Origin: Acidobacteria bacterium 37-71-11
GTDB taxonomy: Bacteria > Acidobacteriota > Thermoanaerobaculia > Thermoanaerobaculales > Thermoanaerobaculaceae
Direction of reading: 5' to 3'
Length of the DNA: 10,616 bases
Assembly: GCA_002279285.1 (NCBI GenBank)
Contig: NCBR01000152.1
Span: forward strand, 1 to 10,616
Made by a program: the position numbers and the translations under genes. The notes beneath the pieces were generated by a model that saw nothing but the letters and a program-made list of their open reading frames with translations, did not search any database and had not been told where the DNA came from. This document shows positions 1 to 6,638 of the stretch, piece by piece. The number at the start of each line of letters is the position of its first letter. Position 1 is the stretch's first letter.

Positions 1-497
1 AGGTCGGCCACCGTGGCCTTGTAGGACTCGAGGTTGCCCTTGACGGTCTCGAGGTCCTTCTTCACTTCCTTCGCCCGCTTCGCGCGGCCGCACTTCTCGA
101 TGTCGGCGAGCAGCGTGTTGGCGCTGTCGAGAGAAGCCTTGGCGGCGTCGATGGCGGCCTTGGCGTCGGTCTTCGCCTTTTCCTTGCCAGCAACCGCGGC
201 GTCCTTGGCAGCATTGGCGGCGTTGGTGGCGTCGGCGATCAGCTGCTTGCCCTTGGTGTAGGAGCGGAACAAGGCGAACTTGGCCTGCTGCGCCTCGAGT
301 TCGGCGTTGACCGCGTTCATCGCCTGCTGGGCCTTGTCCCAAGCATCGGCGGCGTACTTCGGCGCCTCGGCCTGCTCGGCGGCGGTCAGCGCAGCCTTCG
401 CACCATCGATCTCCTGCTGCGGCGGCTTGGCGCAGCCGACGGCCAAGACGGCCACGACCAACAGCAACCCACCAACAAATACCTGATTCTTACGCAT
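1..497 (-). CDS. DUF4398-like coiled-coil lipoprotein (3' end outside the window)
   Basis: The reading frame is open from ATG at 497 to the window edge, giving 165 visible residues without a stop. The N-terminus is MRKN followed by a hydrophobic stretch (residues 6-20) and a lipobox-like LAVGC, so Cys22 is the probable lipidation site and the protein is probably anchored in the envelope. The mature part is rich in Ala, Lys, Glu and Asp. It contains an APKYAADAWDKAQQAM segment typical of DUF4398 lipoproteins, then long helical, coiled-coil-like heptads (about 80-160). The family is found in Gram-negative envelopes and its biochemical role is not established. The start at 497 is preceded by AGGAGG and GGAGAG Shine-Dalgarno-like runs. 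An in-frame ATG at 551 would add 18 polar residues before the signal peptide, so it is less likely. The gene has its own promoter (706-734) and a long leader, so it is probably transcribed separately from queG. Confidence 0.8.
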   Translation of the reverse strand, partial: MRKNQVFVGGLLLVVAVLAVGCAKPPQQEIDGAKAALTAAEQAEAPKYAADAWDKAQQAMNAVNAELEAQQAKFALFRSYTKGKQLIADATNAANAAKDAAVAGKEKAKTDAKAAIDAAKASLDSANTLLADIEKCGRAKRAKEVKKDLETVKGNLESYKATVAD

Positions 498-527
498 CTC
501 AACTCTCCTTTCCTCCTGATAGAGGTT

Positions 528-544
528 GGCATCTTCCGGATGCC
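528..544 (-). other. Perfect stem-loop in the leader of the lipoprotein gene
   Basis: GGCATC and GATGCC form a perfect 6-bp stem around a 5-nt loop. It lies just upstream of the purine-rich ribosome binding region of the lipoprotein gene and within the predicted 5' leader. It could tune translation or mRNA stability. No T-run follows, so it does not look like an intrinsic terminator. Confidence 0.45.
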
Positions 545-617
545 GGTTCATAGCCTACTCTCCTGAACGGTAAGGTTCAACATACCACAAACGGGAGATC
601 ACCGGCTGCCCGTGCGC

Positions 618-669
618 GGTGGGAGCCCGTCTGTTTCACTCCTCTTGGTTTGCGCAGCGGGCTTGCACC
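618..669 (-). other. Long stem-loop in the leader of the lipoprotein gene
   Basis: On the transcribed (minus) strand GGTG (669-666) pairs with CACC (621-618), and GCCCG (662-658) pairs with CGGGC (629-625). The two helices are separated by a symmetric 3-nt internal loop and enclose a 28-nt apical region that is purine-rich. With the hairpin at 528-544 and an ACCGT-C-ACGGT inverted repeat at 680-690, this makes a structured leader of about 200 nt. I compared it by eye with common riboswitch signatures (TPP, cobalamin, SAM/SAH, glycine, GEMM, ZTP, fluoride) and recognised none. Confidence 0.35.
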
Positions 670-705
670 TCCGCGAGGAACCGTCACGGTCCCTCTGAGG
701 CGGGG

Positions 706-734
706 TTTATAGTCGCCTCGGAGCGGAAAGTCAA
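706..734 (-). promoter_or_regulatory. Sigma-70-type promoter for the lipoprotein gene
   Basis: Read on the minus strand, TTGACT (734-729) and TATAAA (711-706) are separated by exactly 17 bp, a near-consensus housekeeping promoter. It is the strongest promoter match in this GC-rich window. The -35 box lies 6 bp beyond the queG stop codon. The predicted start of transcription is near 699, leaving about 200 nt of leader before the ATG at 497. Confidence 0.75.
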
Positions 735-740
735 GGTCGG

Positions 741-1697
741 TCAAGCCCCGCCCCGGAGTTCCCCGCCGCGGGCGATCGCCTGGAGGTTGCGCACGAGCCT
801 GGGATAGTCGAGGCGGCGCAGCGGCGTGCCGGCGGCGACGGTGGCCCACCCTTCCCGGTCGATGCGCCCGAGCTGCGCTCGAGAAAGTCCGGCGAGGTGG
901 TCGCGAGGCGCGAGCGCCGGGACGCACGACGGCCCAGCGCGCCGGTTCCACGGACAGGCGGACTGGCAGGCGTCGCAGCCGAACAGGCGGTTGCCGAGGG
1001 AGGGGAGCAGCGCGGCGGGGAAGTCCCCGCGGTGCTCGATCGTGGCGTACGCCAGGCAGCGGCGGGCGTCGAGGAGGCGGGCGGCTTCGAAGGCGCGCGA
1101 CGGGCACGCCGTCAGGCATGCGGAGCACGTGCCGCAGTGGTCGGTCTCGGGCCGGTCGGGTGGGAGCGTCACGTCGGTGACCAGCTCGCCGAGGAGGATC
1201 TCGCTGCCGAGCGTGCGGTTGACGAGGCAGGTGTTCTTGCCGATCCACCCCAGGCCCGCCCGCTGCGCCAGCTCCTTCTCGAGCAGGGGAGCGGTGTCCA
1301 CGGCGGGACGCCACGCAGCTCCCGGCGCGCGCGCGGCGAGGAAGCGCCCGAGGCGGACGAGCCGAGTCCGGATGACGCGATGGTAATCGGGCCGGCGGGC
1401 GTAGCGGGCGACGGCCGCCTGCTCGGGGGCGGCGGCGGGGCCGGGGGGGGCGGAGGCCTCGTGGTAGCTCATCGCGACGCAGACGACGCTCCTGGCGCCG
1501 GCAAGGAAACGCCCCGGGTCGCAGCGCACCGCGGCGGTGTCGGCCAGGAACGCCATCGTGCCGTGGTTGCCGCGTGTCAGCCATTCGGCGAGGCGCGCGC
1601 CGCCGGCAAGCGGGTCGGCGCCGGCGATACCGGCGAGCGAGAACCCCAGCTCGTGGAGCGCAAAGCGCTTGATGTCGGCCGCGAGGTCGCCGCTCAC
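741..1697 (-). CDS. queG: Epoxyqueuosine reductase QueG
   Basis: This 318-residue protein matches QueG, the cobalamin-dependent iron-sulfur enzyme that reduces epoxyqueuosine to queuosine in the wobble position of GUN tRNAs, the last step of queuosine synthesis in the cytoplasm. The VDTAPLLEKELAQRAGLGWIGKN block (from about 133) contains the aspartate (D134) known as the catalytic proton donor. Two [4Fe-4S] motifs follow: C188-x2-C191-x2-C194-x3-CP, and C214 with C241-x2-C244-x3-CPWN. It is shorter than many QueG proteins (about 350-390 residues), ending soon after the ferredoxin-like domain. The start is GTG at 1697, placed 6 nt after a -10-like TAGACT, with no Shine-Dalgarno, so the mRNA may be leaderless. 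It is divergent from the 1732 gene, with 34 bp between starts. Confidence 0.93.
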   Translation of the reverse strand: MSGDLAADIKRFALHELGFSLAGIAGADPLAGGARLAEWLTRGNHGTMAFLADTAAVRCDPGRFLAGARSVVCVAMSYHEASAPPGPAAAPEQAAVARYARRPDYHRVIRTRLVRLGRFLAARAPGAAWRPAVDTAPLLEKELAQRAGLGWIGKNTCLVNRTLGSEILLGELVTDVTLPPDRPETDHCGTCSACLTACPSRAFEAARLLDARRCLAYATIEHRGDFPAALLPSLGNRLFGCDACQSACPWNRRAGPSCVPALAPRDHLAGLSRAQLGRIDREGWATVAAGTPLRRLDYPRLVRNLQAIARGGELRGGA

Positions 1698-1703
1698 TGC
1701 GTC

Positions 1704-1725
1704 AGTCTACCGGAGGCGGTACACT
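1704..1725. promoter_or_regulatory. Back-to-back -10 elements of a divergent, probably leaderless gene pair
   Basis: On the plus strand TACACT (1720-1725) is followed by 6 nt and GTG at 1732. On the minus strand TAGACT (1709-1704) is followed by 6 nt and GTG at 1697. This spacing puts the expected transcription start on, or within a base or two of, each start codon. The two elements form a near-perfect dyad (AGTCTACC-N6-GGTACACT, 7 of 8 bases matching). Neither has a convincing -35 box at 17 bp. Confidence 0.5.
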
Positions 1726-1731
1726 GCAGGC

Positions 1732-2581
1732 GTGCCGGGGAGCTTCCTGCTCGTCGCCGCGGTCGCCGCGGTGCTCACCCCGCGCGAGGTGGTCTTCGTC
1801 GAGACCGCAAGCGCGAGGGTCGTGCGCCGGGTGGAGTTGCCGGGCGAGGGGCTCGACGCGTTCGCCGCGCCCGACGGCCGCATCGTCGTGCCGCTCGCGG
1901 GCGATGCCGGGACGGCGGTCGTTGCCGTATCGGGCGGCGTGGAGCGGTGGCCGGGGCGGGTGTTTCCGCTGTTCTTCGTCGAGCCCGACCGCATGTACGT
2001 TGTGCTGCCGGGGCTGCTGGCGACGCTCTCGTACCCCGAGCGCATCCCGATTGCGCGGATGCCGCTCGCCGGCGTGGCCGGGGCGCGGCGCGCCGCGTGT
2101 TCCGCCGACGGCCGGCTGGTGGCGGTCATCCCGGAGGATCCCGGCGGGCGTGCGCTGGTGCTCGTGCCGGCGCTCGAGCGCGGCGCGCCGGTCCGTGTCG
2201 AACTCGGCGGCGAGCCGAGCCTGGTGACGCTTGCCGCCGACGGGGCGTTCGCGGTTGCTGTGCCCCGGCGTCGAGGGCCGCGGCATCCTGGTGGGGCTTG
2301 CCGGTCGAGCCGGCGGTGAGCTGGTCGGCGTGCGGGTGAAGCCCGGCGCGGCCGAGCCGCTCCGCGTCACGTTTCACACCGTCTTGGCGGCACCCGTGAA
2401 CGCGATTGGGACCGCTGCGGGCGAGATCATCGCGCTCGCCGGCGAGGATCTTGTGGTGCTCTCCCGCAAGGGCCGGCACCCGCGCCGGGTGATCGCGGTG
2501 CCTGGCGCCACCGGCCTGGCGGTGGTCCCGGCGCAACCGCAGTCGACGGTCCCGGCCTGGAGCGACGAGACGCCGCCATGA
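1732..2581 (+). pseudogene. Frameshifted gene for a secreted beta-propeller-like protein
   Basis: I do not recognise a named family. One protein of about 282 residues is recovered if one base is removed near the CCCC run at 2263-2266. The first frame reads from GTG at 1732 and, unrepaired, ends at a TGA at 2317-2319. The second frame continues in register to a TGA at 2579-2581. The N-terminus is hydrophobic (GSFLLVAAVAAVL), like a signal peptide or membrane anchor. The body has repeated short strands around a recurring A.DGR/A.DGA motif (APDGRIVV, SADGRLVAV, AADGAFAVAV), typical of blades of a WD40/YVTN-type propeller, which suggests a periplasmic binding or scaffold protein. Both halves keep native-looking composition with no other stop, so the indel is either recent or a sequencing error. 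The ATG start of an overlapping frame at 2578 only mirrors the next gene. Confidence 0.65.
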
Positions 2582-2609
2582 GGCCGCGGGAAGGCGCGGA
2601 GGCAGAACA

Positions 2610-2621
2610 CGATTACAATCG
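2610..2621 (+). promoter_or_regulatory. -10-like TACAAT inside a small palindrome ahead of the TPR gene
   Basis: TACAAT (2614-2619) is a good -10 match and sits in the perfect inverted repeat CGATT-AC-AATCG. Transcription would start near 2626, just before the Shine-Dalgarno GGAGG at 2629. No acceptable -35 box is visible at 16-18 bp, so this is a weak prediction. Confidence 0.35.
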
Positions 2622-2638
2622 TTGGCTCGGAGGTGGTG

Positions 2639-4567
2639 GTGAGGCGAGGCCTGGCAGTCATCCTGATGGGTGGGTTCGTGCTGGCGCTGGCGGTGCCGGT
2701 CGCGGCCAAGGACCAACCGGCCGAGACGAAGGGCCCGAGCAGCGAGGCCCTGGCGATCGTCGCCGAGGCGCAGATGCGGCTCTCGGTCGGGGCGATCGCC
2801 GAGGGGCTCAAGCTCTTCCGCCGTGCGGTGGCGCTCGACCCCGACAACCGCGCGCTCGCCGAGGAGTTCGGCCTCGCGCTCGCCGACGCGGGGATCAACG
2901 ACGAGGCGGTCAAACAGCTCGAGAGGGCGGGCGACCTCACCCCCACCGGTGAAGCGACACTCGGCATGCTCCTGGCGCAGGTCGCGCAGACCCCGCAGGA
3001 ACTCGAGGCGGCGTTGCCGCACCTCGAGCGCGGCGTGGCCGCCGTGCCGCACGGGGGTCAGGCGCGCCTGGTGCTGGCCCAGTCGCTCCTGCGCCTCGGG
3101 AAGGGCGCCGAGGCGTGGGAGCAGGTGAAGGCGCTGCTCGACGACCAACCGGAGGACCCGCGCATCTGGCTGATGGCGGGTGAGACCCTGCGTTTGACCG
3201 GCAAGTTCGACGAGGCCGCCGAGTACCTCAAGCGCGCCGCGGCGGTCCCGGACCTGAATCAGCGGGCGACGCTGCAGCTCGTGGATACCCTCGCCAGCGC
3301 CGGCAAGTACAAGGACGCGGCCGACCTCCTCGGCGGCCTGCTGAAGAAGGACGGCGGCACCCTGGCCGGCATGACGCGCTGGGCGACGCTCCTGGCGCGC
3401 GCCGGCGACCGCGCCCACGCGCGCGAAGTCCTGGACAAGGTGCTGGCCAGCGACCCCAACCAGCGGGACGCCATCCTCCTGAAGGCGATCCTGGAGGCCG
3501 GTGACGGCCACCTCGATGTTGCCGAGGGCCTCTACCGCCGGGCGCACGCCGCACACCCCAACGACCCGGACGCGGCGATGGGACTGGCGCGCCTGCTCGT
3601 CGACATGCGTCAGCTTCCCGAGGCCAGGACCCTCCTCAACTCCGTGTGGCAGCAGATCGAGGAGAAGAAGATCGACAACCCGGACGCGGCCGTCGAGGTG
3701 GCGCAAGAGCGGGCGGCGCTCGAGCTGCTCGACCACCGGCCCGCCGCGGCGCTGCCGTGGCTCGAGAAGTGCGGCGGCGGCCCGATGGCGCGGCGCACCC
3801 TCGCACTCTGGGGGGAGTACTACCGCCAGCGGGAGGCGTGGAGTGACGGACTGGCGTTCCTGCGCGGCGCCAAGGTCGAAGACAGTCCGGATGCGGTGCG
3901 CCTGAAGAGCGCGATCTTCGCCGAGTTTTCGCTCGCGGCCGGGGACGAAGCCGCGGCGGCGCCGGTTCTCGACAAGCTGCTGGCCGGCGGCGCGGACGAT
4001 GTGGTCGCTGCGCTCGGCGTCCTCGATCGCGCGAAACGATTCGCGGACGCCGCCGCCGGGGCGCGCGCCGCGGTGGCGCGCCTCGGGGACGCGCCCGAAG
4101 TGCAGTTCGCGTACGCCGCCGCCCTCGAGCGTTCGGGCGCGTGGGACGACGCAGTGGTGCAGTTCAGAAAGCTGCTCGCCAAGCAGCCCGACCACGCGGC
4201 GGCGCTCAACTACCTCGGGTACATGTTCGCCGACAAGGGCGTCCACCTCGAGGAGGCGCGCGGCATGCTGATCAAGGCCGTGCAGCTCGACCCCTCCTCG
4301 GGGGCGTTTCAGGACTCGCTCGGGTGGGTCTACTTCAAGCTCGGTGACCTCGACCGGGCGGAGAAGTACCTCATTGAGGCGGGTCGGCTCGACCCGTTCG
4401 ACGCCTCGGTAAAGGAACACGTTGGCGACCTGCTGCGCGCCCGCGGCGACATGAACCGGGCCGCCGAAGCGTACCGGCAAGCGCTCGCGAACCACCCCGA
4501 GGAAGCGGGCCAAAAGGAGCGGATCGAAAAGAAGCTCGCCGAGGTCGCGGGTGGCAAGACGCCCTAA
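2639..4567 (+). CDS. Periplasmic tetratricopeptide (TPR) repeat protein
   Basis: This 642-residue protein begins with a signal peptide (MRRG, hydrophobic core, probable cleavage after VPVAA at about residue 23), so it is exported. Nearly all the rest is TPR-type helix pairs, with repeated G..DEA..LK.A..LDP-like units. The C-terminal part, from about residue 522, has the well-conserved ALNYLGYMFADKG...DSLGWVYFKLGDLDRAEKYL...D..VKEHVGDLLRARGD pattern seen in TPR proteins encoded next to lolB and ispE. TPR domains mediate protein-protein contacts; the partner is unknown, but an envelope or outer-membrane assembly role fits the neighbours. GTG at 2639 has GGAGG at 5 nt spacing. In-frame GTGs at 2633 and 2636 are alternatives. 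It overlaps the next gene by 17 nt, so they are cotranscribed. Confidence 0.88.
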   Translation: MRRGLAVILMGGFVLALAVPVAAKDQPAETKGPSSEALAIVAEAQMRLSVGAIAEGLKLFRRAVALDPDNRALAEEFGLALADAGINDEAVKQLERAGDLTPTGEATLGMLLAQVAQTPQELEAALPHLERGVAAVPHGGQARLVLAQSLLRLGKGAEAWEQVKALLDDQPEDPRIWLMAGETLRLTGKFDEAAEYLKRAAAVPDLNQRATLQLVDTLASAGKYKDAADLLGGLLKKDGGTLAGMTRWATLLARAGDRAHAREVLDKVLASDPNQRDAILLKAILEAGDGHLDVAEGLYRRAHAAHPNDPDAAMGLARLLVDMRQLPEARTLLNSVWQQIEEKKIDNPDAAVEVAQERAALELLDHRPAAALPWLEKCGGGPMARRTLALWGEYYRQREAWSDGLAFLRGAKVEDSPDAVRLKSAIFAEFSLAAGDEAAAAPVLDKLLAGGADDVVAALGVLDRAKRFADAAAGARAAVARLGDAPEVQFAYAAALERSGAWDDAVVQFRKLLAKQPDHAAALNYLGYMFADKGVHLEEARGMLIKAVQLDPSSGAFQDSLGWVYFKLGDLDRAEKYLIEAGRLDPFDASVKEHVGDLLRARGDMNRAAEAYRQALANHPEEAGQKERIEKKLAEVAGGKTP

Positions 4568-5249
4568 CGCGGCCCTGCTCGCGGTGCTGGTCGTGGCAAT
4601 GGGTTGCCGGCACGCCGCCCAGCCGCCGGCCCCCCTTCCCGCGGGCTGGCGGGTGCTCGCTGTTGAGCCGCGCGCCTTCTCCGCCCTGTACCGTTTCTCG
4701 TGCTGCGGCCACCGGGGTCTCGTCCTGACCGTGCGCGGCGACGGCGAGCGGCTGTCGCTCGCGGTGGCGGTTCCGCCCGGCGGAACGGCGCTGGCCGCGT
4801 GGGTCGGACCCGGCGGCGGTTTCGTGGAGCGGGTGAAGCAAGGTTGCCGGGAGGCGCTGCCGCCCGGCGTGCTGCCGGTCGCCGCGGGCGCCTCATTGCC
4901 GATCGACCCTGCGCTCGCGGCGCTGCTGCTCTCCGGCCTGCTCCCCGCCGGCGCACGCGAGCTGCCCGAGTTGCCGGGCTGGGTGGAGGCAGCCAACGGC
5001 GGTCTCACTTGGAGGGCGCAGGTGACGGGTCCCGAGCCGCACTGGACGCGAGTGCTCCTGACGCGGGTCGGGGACGCCACACCCGCGATGAGTGTGGTGC
5101 GGACCGACGAGGAGGGTCGAGTGCCCCACCGGCTTGTCCTCACGGCCGGGACGGTCAAGGCAGATCTCGACCTTCAGGCGTGGCGCCCGAGCGGAGCGCC
5201 GGCGCCGCCGGCCTGGCTGACGGCACCCGAGTGCGGAGCGCGGCCGTGA
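4551..5249 (+). CDS. LolB-like outer-membrane lipoprotein
   Basis: This 232-residue protein has a lipoprotein signal (VLVVAMGC, Cys19). A Pro-rich linker is followed by a mixed-strand domain resembling LolA/LolB folds. It has a ..LVLTVRGDGERLSLAVAVPPGGTAL segment like the LolB core, a hydrophobic patch with LPGW near 141-144, and an ending RLVLTAGTVKADLDLQAW like the LolB C-terminal strands. LolB receives lipoproteins from LolA and inserts them in the outer membrane. The gene sits between a TPR gene and ispE, the position lolB holds in many proteobacteria. Sequence identity to known LolB is clearly low, so this rests on pattern and synteny. It has a CC pair (C51, C52) and C99 and C228, unusual for the family. 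The GTG start at 4551 lies inside the end of the TPR gene, with GAGG at 6 nt. Its TGA overlaps the ispE GTG. Confidence 0.6.
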   Translation: MARRPNAALLAVLVVAMGCRHAAQPPAPLPAGWRVLAVEPRAFSALYRFSCCGHRGLVLTVRGDGERLSLAVAVPPGGTALAAWVGPGGGFVERVKQGCREALPPGVLPVAAGASLPIDPALAALLLSGLLPAGARELPELPGWVEAANGGLTWRAQVTGPEPHWTRVLLTRVGDATPAMSVVRTDEEGRVPHRLVLTAGTVKADLDLQAWRPSGAPAPPAWLTAPECGARP

Positions 5250-6130
5250 AGGTCGTCGTCTCGTGCCCGGCCAAGGTGAACCTGCACCTCGAGGTGCTGG
5301 GACGGCGCCCCGACGGCTACCATGAACTGCGCACCGTGTTCGCGGCGGTCGGACTCTGGGACGAACTGGCGATCGAGGTGGCACCGGCGGGGGTGTTCGA
5401 GCTGAGCGTCGTGCCGGCCGGCGCCGCGCCGGCCGGTCCCGAGAACCTGGCGGTGAGGGCGGTCCGAGCCCTGGCCGCGACCGCCGGCGGCGCACACGGC
5501 GCGCGCATGACGCTGCGCAAGGTGATCCCGGCGGGCGGCGGGCTCGGCGGTGGTTCTGCGGACGCCGCCGCGGCGCTCGTCGGCGCCGCCAGCCTCTGGA
5601 GGACCGACGTGAACCCGCAGGCGCTGGTCGAGCTCGCGGCCGCTCTCGGCGCCGACGTGCCGTTCTTCCTCGTCGGAGGCGCGGCGTGGGGCGTCGGTCG
5701 CGGTTCGGAGGTCGCCCCGCTGCCGGACCTGCCGGCGTGGTGGGTGGTGCTACTGCCGGGGCCGGCACCGATCTCGACCGCCGAGGTGTACCGGGCGCTC
5801 GACGCCCGTGGACTGGACGGCGATGCGGATTGTGAGATATATGAGTGGGTGGCCAGCGGCGGCGACCTTCCGGTCGGCCGCTGCCGCAACGACCTGCAGC
5901 CGACGGTCGCCCAGCGTTGGCCGGAGGTCACCGAGCGTCTCGCGCGGGTGCGCGCCACGGGGCCGATGTTGGCCATGCTCTCCGGCAGCGGAGGGACCGT
6001 GTTCGGGCTCTACCGCGACGAATCGGACGCGCGGCAGGCCGCGCGAGCGCTGGCAGCCGCCGGGCCTCTGCTGGCCCCGGTGCTGGGCCGGGAGGCATCG
6101 CGCCTGCGGGCGACGGACGGGAGGGAGTGA
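5246..6130 (+). CDS. ispE: 4-diphosphocytidyl-2-C-methyl-D-erythritol kinase IspE
   Basis: This 294-residue GHMP kinase phosphorylates CDP-methylerythritol with ATP, the fourth step of the MEP route to isoprenoid precursors. The N-terminal PAKVNLHLEVLGRRPDGYHEL is diagnostic. Lys10 and the Asp of GADVPFF (D137) correspond to the catalytic pair. PAGGGLGGGSADAAAAL (95-111) is the GHMP phosphate-binding loop, and LSGSGGTVFG is the third GHMP motif. Length is usual for the family. The GTG start at 5246 overlaps the TGA of the upstream gene (GTGA) and has GGAG 7 nt ahead, indicating translational coupling. A GTG at 5231 is a weaker alternative. spoVG follows after 3 nt. Confidence 0.96.
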   Translation: MKVVVSCPAKVNLHLEVLGRRPDGYHELRTVFAAVGLWDELAIEVAPAGVFELSVVPAGAAPAGPENLAVRAVRALAATAGGAHGARMTLRKVIPAGGGLGGGSADAAAALVGAASLWRTDVNPQALVELAAALGADVPFFLVGGAAWGVGRGSEVAPLPDLPAWWVVLLPGPAPISTAEVYRALDARGLDGDADCEIYEWVASGGDLPVGRCRNDLQPTVAQRWPEVTERLARVRATGPMLAMLSGSGGTVFGLYRDESDARQAARALAAAGPLLAPVLGREASRLRATDGRE

Positions 6131-6133
6131 ACG

Positions 6134-6496
6134 ATGGAGATCACCGAAGTCCGCATCAACCTGAACAAGGGCGGCAAGGTGAAGGCCTTTGCGCAGGTGG
6201 TGTTCGACGGTTGTTTCCTGGTTGGCGACATCCGGGTGCTCGAGGGCAAGGAGGGGACGGCGTACGTCGCGATGCCGTCGCGGAGGCTGCGCAACGGCTC
6301 GTTCCGCGACATCACACACCCCCTCAACGGCGACACGCGCAAACGTCTGGATGAGGCGATTCTCGCCGAGTACGAGCGCGTCATTGCCGAGCGCGGTCCG
6401 GCCGGGGACGGAACCGGCGCTACCCGCGCGCAGCAGATCTCGGGACGGCTGCTGGGGGAGAAGTTCTGGACCGACGAGGAGGGCGACGAGGAGTAG
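6134..6496 (+). CDS. spoVG: SpoVG family nucleic-acid-binding regulator
   Basis: This 120-residue protein opens with MEITEVRINLNKGGKVKAFA and has VVFDGCFLVGDIRVLEG, YVAMPSRR and FRDITHPLNGDTRKRLDEAIL, the full SpoVG signature. SpoVG proteins bind DNA and RNA and act as regulators in diverse bacteria; the sporulation name reflects Bacillus and implies no spores here. The C-terminal tail (from about 88) is acidic and less conserved, with LLGEKFW before an acidic end. The ATG is 3 nt after the ispE stop, with GGAG ahead (GGGAGGGAG inside the ispE end), so it belongs to the TPR-LolB-ispE transcript. This is the last gene before the tRNA promoter. Confidence 0.95.
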   Translation: MEITEVRINLNKGGKVKAFAQVVFDGCFLVGDIRVLEGKEGTAYVAMPSRRLRNGSFRDITHPLNGDTRKRLDEAILAEYERVIAERGPAGDGTGATRAQQISGRLLGEKFWTDEEGDEE

Positions 6497-6502
6497 CCGC
6501 GC

Positions 6503-6531
6503 TGGACACGCCAACGCCGGCGCACTAGACT
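6503..6531 (+). promoter_or_regulatory. Promoter for tRNA-Gln and probably prs
   Basis: TGGACA (6503-6508) and TAGACT (6526-6531) are separated by exactly 17 bp. Five of six -35 bases match the consensus. The predicted start is near 6538, about 5 nt before the mature tRNA 5' end. It lies in the 46-bp gap after spoVG, where I see no terminator. Confidence 0.65.
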
Positions 6532-6542
6532 TCAACTCCGAC

Positions 6543-6618
6543 TGGGGCGTCGGCAAATGGATAAGCCACGGGACTTTGGATCCCGCATGTGCAGGTTCGA
6601 GTCCTGCCGCCCCAGCCA
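6543..6618 (+). tRNA. tRNA-Gln (anticodon TTG), CCA encoded
   Basis: A complete cloverleaf is visible. The acceptor stem is TGGGGCG (6543-6549) with CGCCCCA (6608-6614). The D stem is GGC/GCC with the GG pair in its loop. The anticodon stem is CGGGA/TCCCG, enclosing loop CTTTGGA with anticodon TTG, which reads CAA. The variable loop is CATGT. The T stem is GCAGG/CCTGC with loop TTCGAGT. The U1-A72 pair and the G73 discriminator are typical of glutamine tRNAs. CCA is encoded at 6616-6618. The prs start codon is only 20 nt downstream, so processing of the tRNA 3' end would create the prs mRNA 5' end. Confidence 0.97.
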
Positions 6619-6638
6619 AACTGCGTTGCGAGGACCGC

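Noticed and set aside
549..551. In-frame upstream ATG for the lipoprotein gene
   Set aside because: It would place 18 polar residues before the signal peptide. The ATG at 497 has a good ribosome binding site and a proper lipoprotein signal.
897..2339. A 480-residue plus-strand open frame across queG and the divergent gene
   Set aside because: It crosses the divergent promoter region, is antisense to queG and has low-complexity Arg/Ala/Gly composition.
2578..2952. ATG overlapping the propeller-gene stop (ATGA), giving 124 residues
   Set aside because: The frame is out of register with the TPR protein, which has a signal peptide and TPR repeats over the same bases. The predicted peptide is Arg/Gly-rich.
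2126..5158. A 1010-residue minus-strand open frame
   Set aside because: It lies antisense to the TPR, LolB-like and propeller genes. Its sequence is Arg/Gly/Pro-rich with no domain pattern, as expected from antisense of high-GC coding sequence.
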